Source: Methylotenera sp. (lineage in GTDB: Bacteria > Pseudomonadota > Gammaproteobacteria > Burkholderiales > Methylophilaceae). From it: a DNA stretch of 60,373 nt. Location: assembly GCA_020622105.1 (NCBI GenBank), contig JAHRYP010000015.1:1-60373 (forward strand). The letters run 5' to 3'. The notes below the pieces were generated by a model. The model made no database searches. It saw only the letters and a program-made list of their open reading frames with translations, and was not told the DNA's origin. Positions within the stretch are counted from its first letter, which is position 1, and every line of letters starts with the position of its first letter. A program made the translations under genes and the position numbers. Shown piece after piece: positions 27,487-35,114 of this stretch.

Positions 27487-28815
27487 CTAATCATGCGTAA
27501 AATAGTTGTTCCAAGCCCAATCCAGCAGCTCTTTAGTCATCTCCGCGGACTTGCCTTCATAACGTGATATATCTCTTAACTGTTCTAGAATGTCACGTGG
27601 AATACAGGCAGACAGCGCCTTACCAGATTTGTAATGATGCTCATGCAATAAGTAATTGAAGCCATCTTCGCTAAAAGGAATGTTCAGCTCTTCGCATACC
27701 TGCTGCGTAATACGGCGATATTCTTCTTCACTTAAAGCGCCGACATAAATCTTATAGCCTAGCCTGCGCAAGAAAGCCTCATCGGCCAATTTGCTTGGTG
27801 CCAAGTTGGTAGAGAACACCACAATCACATCAAACGGGATCATGAATTTTTTACCAGTATGCAGAGCCAGATAATCTACACGACGATCAAGCGGCACAAT
27901 CCAGCGATTCATAATATCGACGGCTGGTGCCAGCTGCCGACCAAGATCATCGATTATCAGCAAGCCATTATTAGCCCTTACCTGTGGCGGCGCCTGATAA
28001 AACCGGGCGCTCTCGTCAAAGTCCAGATCCAGCATGGAAAGGGTCAATTCACCGCCGGTTTTAATCACTGGGCGGTGACACAACATCCAGCGCGCATCTG
28101 ATGCGAGCCTGCGATCAAGTACAAAGCCACTGGATTCTAAATCGCTCTTTGGCAGTAATGGAAAGTGCACCAAAGGATCAAAAATCTGGATCACTTCGTT
28201 ATCCACAACGATTGCATGTGGAATCGCAACATCACCGTTAAGCAAACCGGCCAAGTGTTCGGCAATATAAGTTTTACCGCTGCCGGAAGGGCCGTATACA
28301 AAAATCGCGCGCCCTGAATTCATTGCCGCGCCAAACTGCCTGAGAATTCCGTCCTTCACAACCAGACTTCCAAACACCTGAGTCAACCGCTCTTTAGTGA
28401 CTTGCATATCTGCAATCGACTGTTCACGTACCAGTTTTACATAGGCATCCAGACTTACAGGAGCCGGGCCAACATACTGACTTTTACGCAGGTAATCTTC
28501 ACCGCGTTCACGCCCTAAATCAGTTAAATTGTAGGAAATGGCGGTTTCAGTCTCACCGCTACGCACCACCTCGCACATATACTCGGCACGCAAAAAGGCA
28601 ACGACCGGCTCCAGCACCGACATTGAAAGTTTTGTCGATTTAATTAAATCCTGAAGACGTACCTGACCGCGTAGAAACAGCGTTTTAGTAATGAGTTCTA
28701 CAAGAAATTGAAAACTAAGCCCTGTCTCCTCTATAGTACGAGGAGCTGGAGGCAACTGCACATGGCGTCGCTCTGTGCCAGTGATGACATTCTGTTCTGA
28801 AAGCAGAGTATTCAT
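27487..28815 (-). CDS. Winged-helix plus AAA+ ATPase of the Tad locus
   Basis: The 442-residue soluble protein has two parts. Residues 30-115 look like a winged-helix domain (QDLIKSTKLSMSVLEPVVAFL; YNLTDLGRERGEDYL). Residues about 140-430 form an AAA+ ATPase with Walker A GPSGSGKT at 175-182, Walker B LLIIDD at 285-290 and a later sensor stretch VVFSTNLAPSKLADEAFLRRL. It is not part of the minimal flp-tad gene set, but genes like it occur in Tad loci of other betaproteobacteria. It could be a remodelling chaperone or a DNA-binding regulator. It lies between tadV and rcpC with gaps of about 170 and 90 bases. Confidence 0.8.
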   Translation of the reverse strand: MNTLLSEQNVITGTERRHVQLPPAPRTIEETGLSFQFLVELITKTLFLRGQVRLQDLIKSTKLSMSVLEPVVAFLRAEYMCEVVRSGETETAISYNLTDLGRERGEDYLRKSQYVGPAPVSLDAYVKLVREQSIADMQVTKERLTQVFGSLVVKDGILRQFGAAMNSGRAIFVYGPSGSGKTYIAEHLAGLLNGDVAIPHAIVVDNEVIQIFDPLVHFPLLPKSDLESSGFVLDRRLASDARWMLCHRPVIKTGGELTLSMLDLDFDESARFYQAPPQVRANNGLLIIDDLGRQLAPAVDIMNRWIVPLDRRVDYLALHTGKKFMIPFDVIVVFSTNLAPSKLADEAFLRRLGYKIYVGALSEEEYRRITQQVCEELNIPFSEDGFNYLLHEHHYKSGKALSACIPRDILEQLRDISRYEGKSAEMTKELLDWAWNNYFTHD

Positions 28816-28984
28816 TTTTTGCTATCGCTCGTCATAGTTTTTTCAATCTGTAGTTATTTTTATGTCTTAAATTAAACTAGATACCAAAGCGGACTAAAGC
28901 TATACAATCGGCTAATCGCTAACAATCCTTTTCAAATCATGAATCATTGACAACTCAAGTCCGACCATAAGTCACTACTTGCGA

Positions 28985-29554
28985 TTACATGCGCTGCCAC
29001 ATCAGATATCCCAAAGTGCCTACAGTGATTGCCACCGCGTACGGCAGCTTTGCAACAGATACCGGCAAATCATTCATCGTCGGCAACTGCCCTTCATTCA
29101 TTTTTAACAAACCGCCAAACAGCATTAACTTGATATTTTGCAGCATATTCATCAACTGCCTGGACCATAATGCCACCACTAGCGCCATAACACCCCCGGC
29201 GATAAAGGTTGCTATCACAGCACCTATCAAATCACCTGCACCTAAAAATGCTCCTACCATTCCCATCAGCTTCACATCACCGGCACCCATCGCCCGTAAT
29301 AAGTAAATCGGTAATAACACCGCAATCCCTAGCGCCAAACCCTTTAGTGCCGACAACCAGCCGATTCCACCAGGAACCTCACTATTAAATCCAAGACCGC
29401 CAGGCAACAATCCGTTCAGTCCCAAGCCAAGCACAACACCAACTAAAACCAGTTTATTAGGGATACGGTGGCTACGCACATCTTCACGCATTGCCAGCAG
29501 CAGTAACAACATCAATACCGTTAGCGCCAACAGTCCCATTAACTCCTGTGTCAT
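28985..29554 (-). CDS. tadV: Tad prepilin peptidase TadV/CpaA
   Basis: The 189-residue membrane protein is a short A24-family aspartic peptidase lacking the methylase domain of PilD. The two catalytic aspartates are visible: D25 in REDVRSHRIPNKL and D93 in the GxGD motif MGAGDVKLMG. About five to six membrane helices can be counted. It should cleave the Flp pilins and TadE-like pseudopilins after the Gly before their EY motif. It follows flp2 after about 40 bases. Confidence 0.94.
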   Translation of the reverse strand: MTQELMGLLALTVLMLLLLLAMREDVRSHRIPNKLVLVGVVLGLGLNGLLPGGLGFNSEVPGGIGWLSALKGLALGIAVLLPIYLLRAMGAGDVKLMGMVGAFLGAGDLIGAVIATFIAGGVMALVVALWSRQLMNMLQNIKLMLFGGLLKMNEGQLPTMNDLPVSVAKLPYAVAITVGTLGYLMWQRM

Positions 29555-29593
29555 CTCATTCTTTCAAACACATTGTAAAAACCGAATCTGCTA

Positions 29594-29803
29594 TTAACTA
29601 CAAGTAATGCTAGCTGAAGAGCCCAATGCGGCAGCGACTGATTCAGCTATATTTTTATACCTTTGACACACTTGAAAACCTACAGCATTGACTGACACGA
29701 TAATCACCAACGCAATAAGGGAAGCAAGCAGCACATACTCAATAGAAGTGACACCTTCTTCATCCAGCCACCAACTGCGAACCCAATTGCATATGTGATT
29801 CAT
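29594..29803 (-). CDS. Flp-type pilin (second copy)
   Basis: From the ATG at 29803, which has AAGGA six bases upstream, the product has 69 residues. It carries the Flp prepilin pattern EEG-VTSIEYVLLASLIALVIIVSV with cleavage after Gly. Unlike flp1, the mature protein has a longer tail with cysteines (QVCQRY...SITCS) that could form a disulfide. An ATG at 29809 directly abuts the binding site and is less likely. It lies 160 bases after flp1 with a hairpin between them. Confidence 0.9.
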   Translation of the reverse strand: MNHICNWVRSWWLDEEGVTSIEYVLLASLIALVIIVSVNAVGFQVCQRYKNIAESVAAALGSSASITCS

Positions 29804-29908
29804 CGTCATTCCTTTTTACTTTTTTTCAGTAGCTAAACTTAACAGCAATCTAAAGAAAAGCAGTGACTAAATATCCAGCTAACCCGCAACTTACTTTTTG
29901 AACCTGTT

Positions 29909-29949
29909 TTTGGTGGCGATCTAGTAAATAATCCTTCACCGCCACCAAA
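29909..29949 (-). promoter_or_regulatory. Stem-loop between flp1 and flp2
   Basis: TTTGGTGGCG at 29909-29918 pairs perfectly with CGCCACCAAA at 29940-29949, giving ten pairs around a 21-base loop. It lies 16 bases after the flp1 stop. No T-run follows on the minus strand, so it more likely stabilises flp1 mRNA or limits read-through than acting as a full terminator. Confidence 0.6.
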
Positions 29950-29965
29950 GAACAAGGCTCAGCTT

Positions 29966-30139
29966 TTAAGTAAGAGCATTAGCAATTGATTGGAACGTAT
30001 TATTAACATCCTGACCAACCAATCGAACTGCTGCAATAATAACTACCGCGATCAAAGCTGCAATCAATGCGTACTCAATCGCTGTTACACCTTCTTCATC
30101 GCGAATGAAACGCTGTAAACCTGAATATAATTTTTTCAT
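29966..30139 (-). CDS. flp: Flp-type major pilin
   Basis: From the ATG at 30139, preceded by an excellent GAGGAG seven bases upstream, the product is 57 residues. It has the canonical Flp prepilin motif EEG-VTAIEYALIAALIAVVIIAAV, with cleavage after Gly and Glu5/Tyr6 of the mature protein, then a short helical tail (FQSIANALT). It is the first gene of the Tad locus, has the strongest translation signal of the cluster and is followed by a stem-loop, as expected for a major pilin. An in-frame start at 30166 would add nine residues without a good site. Confidence 0.95.
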   Translation of the reverse strand: MKKLYSGLQRFIRDEEGVTAIEYALIAALIAVVIIAAVRLVGQDVNNTFQSIANALT

Positions 30140-30452
30140 TATCAATCTCCTCTTAATTAAGAACACTTTTACTACGATTACTCCAATAAATTAAATCAAT
30201 CAATTGCCCATGTTATTATTTATGTGCAAAGCCATGATTTACCAAAGGTCAATGCCAATACACAGCTACAATCTACCGCAGTCGAGATTGCTATCCTATA
30301 CGTGCTAACCCTTATTGCTAAGGCGACATAAAGTAAATTAACGGACTTTAGGCAAAACCGAGTTCTCACATAATGCAAAACTCAACCTCATACCCAAACC
30401 AATGCATTGGTTTTTCATAGATTTAGCTAAGGATAAATTGGGAGAATTAAGT
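30140..30452. other. 313-base promoter region of the Tad operon
   Basis: This AT-rich stretch must contain the Tad operon promoter on the minus strand. I looked for a sigma54 -24/-12 pair and a sigma70 promoter. TTGACC occurs near 30246 on the minus strand, but no matching -10 lies at the right distance. I see no coding frame. Confidence 0.4.
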
Positions 30453-30507
30453 AAAAAATGCACAACCTGAAAGCCATTGATTTGGCTTATTGCGCTCAGA
30501 ATTGTGC
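30453..30507 (-). terminator. Rho-independent terminator after the Wzy_C-type gene
   Basis: On the minus strand GCACAA (30507-30502) pairs with TTGTGC (30465-30460). An inner arm AAGCCA/TGGCTT and CTGA/TCAG extend the stem. A run of six T residues follows (30458-30453 as A on plus). It separates the ligase-type gene from the Tad operon. Confidence 0.7.
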
Positions 30508-30508
30508 T

Positions 30509-32473
30509 CTACAAATTTTTTTGCTGAATTTGATGCGCGATAGCGTCTAATTTTGCATCAATCTGAGGAAAGTAATTGTCTGGCAGTATCAACGGCTTGC
30601 CAGTTTCTAGAAAAAAGCGGATCTTACGTAAGTCTTTTTCCGCGGCATCCAGTTCAGCAATCACTTCAGGAGCAGCAAGCTGCCGAAGCAATTCGATATG
30701 GATAAGTTGCTTATCACGTTGCTTGAGTATGTAAGTTCTTGCATGCTCTATGCTGTGTAATGCCTGAGCAGCATGCCCTTCTAAAAACTGCAAACGCGAT
30801 AGCGCAATGATGCTATCAACGTGATAAGGATTCGCTTTCAAATTTTCTTTTAAAACCTGATGTGCCTTTTTGTAAGCAAAGCCCTCATCAAAAGCTTCAT
30901 GATGGCTAATCAGAATTCTGGCTTGACGAACCCCCACACCCGCGTCATTTGCATTAAGCGCTCGTACTAAATCAAATCGCTGTAATGTGGAATCAAGCAA
31001 GCCATGATAAAAGTCTTTGCCCATCTTATTGATAAAAACTGCATTTTCGAGTGCTAGCTCAGCTGTCTGCAATATGGTTTCCTGAGATATCCTCTGCTGT
31101 GGCTGAATAAGGGTAATAAATTCAGCCAATTTATAAGCACTGAATTCATCTGACACCAGATTTTCTATTGTTACATTACTCTGCTTATTAATTGATAGGC
31201 CAAGCAAATGCGCGGCATATGGCAAAGAAATGAGTACCACAATAACAACAGCAAATAGATACTTAAGAAACACATTGATTTTAGTAACGTTATATACCGA
31301 TAGCGTATCTGCTTTAGCAGTCAATTGCGCCGCGCGTGCAAGGTATAAGCCAGCGAGAATATTCATTAATGCCTGATAAAATATGAAATTTACCAGTGCA
31401 TGAATAAATAATGCTAAAACGCCTAGCAGTAAAGTCACACTTTCAAAAACCGTAGCATCAGCCTCTCGCGTCAAGCTGCGCTTTAGCTGAATTAATACTC
31501 CAGACAACAAGCATATTTGCAGCAATAAAGCAGGTATGCCACCTTCCATTGCCAGCTGCAAATAGTCGTTATGAGCAAAATAACCTGCTGTACTGTATTC
31601 CTGCGGCAATGGGTAAGCCGGGTAATAGCTTGCAAAAGTACCCCAGCCACTGCCAATAATTGGATGCGCCATCATCATCTTGATAGTCGACTGCCATAAC
31701 AAGAGCCGAGCGGATGTTGAAGTATCCTGATTTAACTGAAAACTGCGGTCAGCAATATTTGCATTTAATACTAAGACGCTACACAGATATGCCAACGCTG
31801 CGATCAGCACTATCAATACAACGCGCCTTTTGGATTGGTTATGGCGATATGCCGCCCACAGTAAAATAGGGGTTAACAATAGCCAAGTGGCGATTCCACC
31901 GCGAGATGTTGTAGCAAACAAACCAGTGCTGATAATAAACAGACCGATGCCTGTCGCTAACTGCTTAAGGTAATGACGATTATGATGAGCTGTTATAAAT
32001 ATAAATACGGCAGGAAACCATAACAAATTCATTAATGCTGCAAACAGATTACGATCGCCAAACGGGCCTTGGGCATAACTAATATGGTGATAAACTTGCC
32101 AGATTGCCCACGAAGCCAGCACTACCCCCGTCACAAATAAGGCAACGCGCAGATATTGCCATATATGCGCCAGAGTCGAAGTGTTGGTAGCAAATAGATA
32201 CACCACGGGCAGCCCTGCCAGTATTGCCAAATTCATCATCGCCGTTTCAGGTACTGCGCTAAGCCAGGCAACGACAAATAGCCAAAACAAATAAATCAGC
32301 ATCAGCTTCGATAACGCATAGACCTGGCAGCTTTGCCGCGCAAAAACAACCTGACACCCCGCAACGCCGGCAACCAGTAAAAACATAGCAGTCACCGCAC
32401 TGCCGGCATACCAGAAGCCGGATAAAATGAGTTCAGTGATAAAGAGCAGGTAAATAAACTGGCGAGAATTCAT
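30509..32473 (-). CDS. O-antigen ligase/Wzy_C-type membrane protein with helical C-terminal repeats
   Basis: The 654-residue protein has about eleven to twelve hydrophobic spans in its first 430 residues. A large periplasmic loop carries the Wzy_C family marks GPFGDRNLFA, ATTSRGGIATW and the HPIIGSGWG...FAHNDYLQLAMEGG region. The last 200 residues are soluble and helical, resembling TPR-like repeats (YKKAHQVLKENLKANPYHVDS). This layout fits O-antigen ligases and pilin O-oligosaccharyltransferases (PglL/PilO type), which share the domain. Its position directly upstream of the flp genes suggests pilin glycosylation, but a terminator lies between them and the substrate cannot be read from sequence. 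Confidence 0.82.
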   Translation of the reverse strand: MNSRQFIYLLFITELILSGFWYAGSAVTAMFLLVAGVAGCQVVFARQSCQVYALSKLMLIYLFWLFVVAWLSAVPETAMMNLAILAGLPVVYLFATNTSTLAHIWQYLRVALFVTGVVLASWAIWQVYHHISYAQGPFGDRNLFAALMNLLWFPAVFIFITAHHNRHYLKQLATGIGLFIISTGLFATTSRGGIATWLLLTPILLWAAYRHNQSKRRVVLIVLIAALAYLCSVLVLNANIADRSFQLNQDTSTSARLLLWQSTIKMMMAHPIIGSGWGTFASYYPAYPLPQEYSTAGYFAHNDYLQLAMEGGIPALLLQICLLSGVLIQLKRSLTREADATVFESVTLLLGVLALFIHALVNFIFYQALMNILAGLYLARAAQLTAKADTLSVYNVTKINVFLKYLFAVVIVVLISLPYAAHLLGLSINKQSNVTIENLVSDEFSAYKLAEFITLIQPQQRISQETILQTAELALENAVFINKMGKDFYHGLLDSTLQRFDLVRALNANDAGVGVRQARILISHHEAFDEGFAYKKAHQVLKENLKANPYHVDSIIALSRLQFLEGHAAQALHSIEHARTYILKQRDKQLIHIELLRQLAAPEVIAELDAAEKDLRKIRFFLETGKPLILPDNYFPQIDAKLDAIAHQIQQKNL

Positions 32474-32672
32474 GACATAAAATAATTCGAGAGTTAAGTA
32501 ACTTGATAAAAATAAATGCGCACTAAAGGTAATGCTACCACCGTTACATAAGCACTTAAAAACATTCTATTAAGCTATTCATTTAAACGCATTAACAATA
32601 GACAAAAAAAACCATCTCTCTTAGACTTAGTATCAGCGCTGGCAAAGTGATAGCATTTTGAAGGAATATCCG

Positions 32673-34169
32673 TTGACTAACCAATATTCAGACCTGACTT
32701 TTCAAACACTGTTTAATACCGTTGCGAATGCCATGCTGCTAATTAACGATGCAGGGCTGGTGATTCAGGCCAATCCGACGGCACAACTGTTGTTAGGTTA
32801 CCCCTTAGAGACCATTGTAGGTCTTGAAGTCGAGTCACTGATACCCCAACGCTACCGTGAGCATCATCGCCACTACCGAAAAGCGTTTAACGAAAATCGT
32901 GAAACACGCCCAATGGGTAATGGTAATGCACTTAGCATACTGACTCGAGACGGCAGAGAACTTAGCGTACACATTGGCCTGAGTCCATTACACGGTGACA
33001 TCAACACTTATACGCTGGTAACACTCCACGTTGTCGACAGACGAAGGCAAGCAGAGGAGGATCTGAGAATCAGTGAAGAACGGCTGCGCTTTGCAAGAGA
33101 AGCTGCAAATCTGGGTGTTTTTGATCTTGATGCTAATTTTAATATCCTGTATTGGGATGACCGCATGCATGAATTATGGGGGATGGATGCAAGCAACTCC
33201 ATGAAACATAAGCAACTTCTGTCAGCGATACATCCGGAAGATGTTGCATTAAGGCAGGCGGCACTTGAACAGGCAGCTGACCCGGACGGTAGCGGCAGAT
33301 ATCATGCAGAATACCGTGTCATTCATTTACAGGATGGCAGTGAACACTGGGTAGCAGCAGTTGGTAGAATGCATTTTCACAATGGACACCCTACCCGCCT
33401 GGTAGGTGTGGCACGCGACATCACAGAGCAGAGATCTCTTGAAAAAAAATTACAGGAACAACGGGACCAGGCCGAACAGGTCTTTACGCAGCAGGTAGCC
33501 GCGCAAACTGCCTCTGCAATCGCACATGAAATCAATCAGCCATTAGCGGCTATTTCTGCTTACAGTGAAGTTGCCCTGCATGCTTTGGAAAGCAGTTCTA
33601 TTGATACCGTTAAATTGCAACGCGCACTTGAAGGCTGCGTAAAGCAGGCTCAGCGTGCGGGTAATAGCTTGCACGAGTTACTCGCTTTTCTGCAAAAAGG
33701 TGATTTGGTTAAAGATCCACTCAATATTAATGAGGCAGTCAAAGAAGCACTCAGCATTGCAAAAAACAGTGGCTTTGGAAGTTTTCGCAGTACTTTGAAT
33801 TTAGAAAAAAATATCCGTCCGGTTCTTGGCAGCCGCACGCATGTCATCAAAATTCTGGTTAATCTGTTAAGAAACGCAGTAGAAGCCATGCAAAGTTCCG
33901 GCATGCTGGCTGCTGCCATCACGATTAAAGTACGAACTAATGCAGAAACCAACATGGCGCATGTATCTGTACAAGACTACGGCCCTGGAATGGCTCCAGA
34001 AATCGCAAATCGTATGTTTGAACCTTTTTTCACCACCAAGCCAACAGGTATCGGCTTAGGTCTTGTTGTCAGCCGCGCGCTGGCAGAAGCTAACGGTGGC
34101 CAGCTATGGGTTGAGCCCAGTACAAAACCTGGCACTACATTTCACTTGACCCTGCCTTTTGCGCCTTAA
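32673..34169 (+). CDS. Soluble PAS-PAS sensor histidine kinase (orphan)
   Basis: I chose the TTG at 32673 as start because AAGGA lies seven bases before it, giving 498 residues; a TTG at 32658 would add five residues. Two PAS domains lie at about 5-120 and 135-250. A coiled linker and a HisKA-like domain follow, with the phospho-acceptor H285 in AIAHEINQPLAAISAY. The HATPase domain has the N box LLRNAVEAM, G1 DYGPGM and G2 GIGLGL. No membrane helix is present, so it senses a cytoplasmic signal. The arrangement resembles FixL-type kinases, but I see no heme-binding evidence. No response regulator is adjacent. Confidence 0.9.
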   Translation: MTNQYSDLTFQTLFNTVANAMLLINDAGLVIQANPTAQLLLGYPLETIVGLEVESLIPQRYREHHRHYRKAFNENRETRPMGNGNALSILTRDGRELSVHIGLSPLHGDINTYTLVTLHVVDRRRQAEEDLRISEERLRFAREAANLGVFDLDANFNILYWDDRMHELWGMDASNSMKHKQLLSAIHPEDVALRQAALEQAADPDGSGRYHAEYRVIHLQDGSEHWVAAVGRMHFHNGHPTRLVGVARDITEQRSLEKKLQEQRDQAEQVFTQQVAAQTASAIAHEINQPLAAISAYSEVALHALESSSIDTVKLQRALEGCVKQAQRAGNSLHELLAFLQKGDLVKDPLNINEAVKEALSIAKNSGFGSFRSTLNLEKNIRPVLGSRTHVIKILVNLLRNAVEAMQSSGMLAAAITIKVRTNAETNMAHVSVQDYGPGMAPEIANRMFEPFFTTKPTGIGLGLVVSRALAEANGGQLWVEPSTKPGTTFHLTLPFAP

Positions 34170-34315
34170 TATTCAGAGTGGCAGAATTTACTGATCACCC
34201 ACTTTATCTTTACACCAAACGCAACAAAAACAACGAGGCTTGTTTAAATATCAGATAGTGCGCAATTCGCGCTTAATTGCTATCATCCACACTCCATTAA
34301 TAAAGGCCTGTCCTA

Positions 34316-34654
34316 ATGAGTACATATCAGCAAATTGATCCGAATGAATTAGCCACCATGCTTGCATCAAACCCTGTTTTACTGGTAGATGTACGTAATG
34401 ATGATGAAGTAGCGCGCGGCATCATTGAGGGTGCGATACACATCCCCTTAGCCTTGCTTCCACTGCAGAGTGACGCACTGAACAAAGCTGAAACTATCGT
34501 ATTTTATTGCCATAGTGGCGTTCGTTCGGCACATGCAGCAGCTTTTGCCGTCAACAAAGGTTATAAAAACGTTTACAACCTGTCGGGCGGCGTCTTGAGT
34601 TGGGCTAGAGCAGGCTTTCCGTTTGTTACCAACAACAATAAGCCTAAAAACTAG
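34316..34654 (+). CDS. Rhodanese-like sulfurtransferase
   Basis: The 112-residue single-domain protein has a rhodanese fold. The start region LLVDVRNDDEVARGIIEGAIHIPL is typical, and the active-site loop CHSGVRS carries the catalytic cysteine at about residue 63 (FYCHSGVRSAHAA). It would transfer sulfane sulfur to an acceptor thiol or cyanide. It lies 58 bases before tusA on the same strand, so a sulfur-relay pairing is plausible. There is no signal peptide. Confidence 0.92.
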   Translation: MSTYQQIDPNELATMLASNPVLLVDVRNDDEVARGIIEGAIHIPLALLPLQSDALNKAETIVFYCHSGVRSAHAAAFAVNKGYKNVYNLSGGVLSWARAGFPFVTNNNKPKN

Positions 34655-34712
34655 AGGCTTGGAAATAACAAACCCATGAACAAAGGCCAACACATAAAAG
34701 GAAAGATAAATA

Positions 34713-34946
34713 ATGCAGTTTGATAAAGAAGTCGATGCCAGCGGCTTGAATTGCCCGCTGCCTATTTTGCGCTGTAAAAAAGGGCTAAGCGACATGGCAG
34801 CTCAGCAGGTACTCAAAATAATCGCAACCGACCCTGGCTCTGTAAAGGATTTTAAAGCGTTCTGCGTGCAGACTGGGCATGAACTTTTACAGCTTGATGA
34901 ACATGAAAAGTCTTTCACTTTCTACATTAAAAAGCGCGTAAGCTGA
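34713..34946 (+). CDS. tusA: TusA/SirA-family sulfur carrier
   Basis: The 77-residue protein has the TusA signature: VDASGLNCPLPILRCKKGL, with the sulfur-carrying cysteine in the CPxP motif at about residue 14, followed by the conserved TDPGSVKDF stretch. TusA-type proteins carry persulfide sulfur to tRNA 2-thiolation or to molybdenum and other pathways. A rhodanese gene directly upstream could load it. It is last in this plus-strand pair and converges with valS. Confidence 0.92.
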   Translation: MQFDKEVDASGLNCPLPILRCKKGLSDMAAQQVLKIIATDPGSVKDFKAFCVQTGHELLQLDEHEKSFTFYIKKRVS

Positions 34947-35114
34947 TTGTAGTATCGCTCCAAGTTTAAACCAGCACCCTGCATTACCAGAACTTTACTT
35001 TAGAAAAAAGCATGAGTTATCACTTGCCACACTACGCCCGAGGCTAAATGTCATATCACTTGCAATAACAGTTTTAAGCGTAAATAAGCTTTTTTAAAGC
35101 TTTCTTCAATAGCC

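Noticed and set aside
30233-30250. TTGGCATTGACCTTTGG on the minus strand as a sigma54 promoter for flp1
   Set aside because: The -24 GG part fits but the -12 element lacks the required GC, so the match is not convincing.
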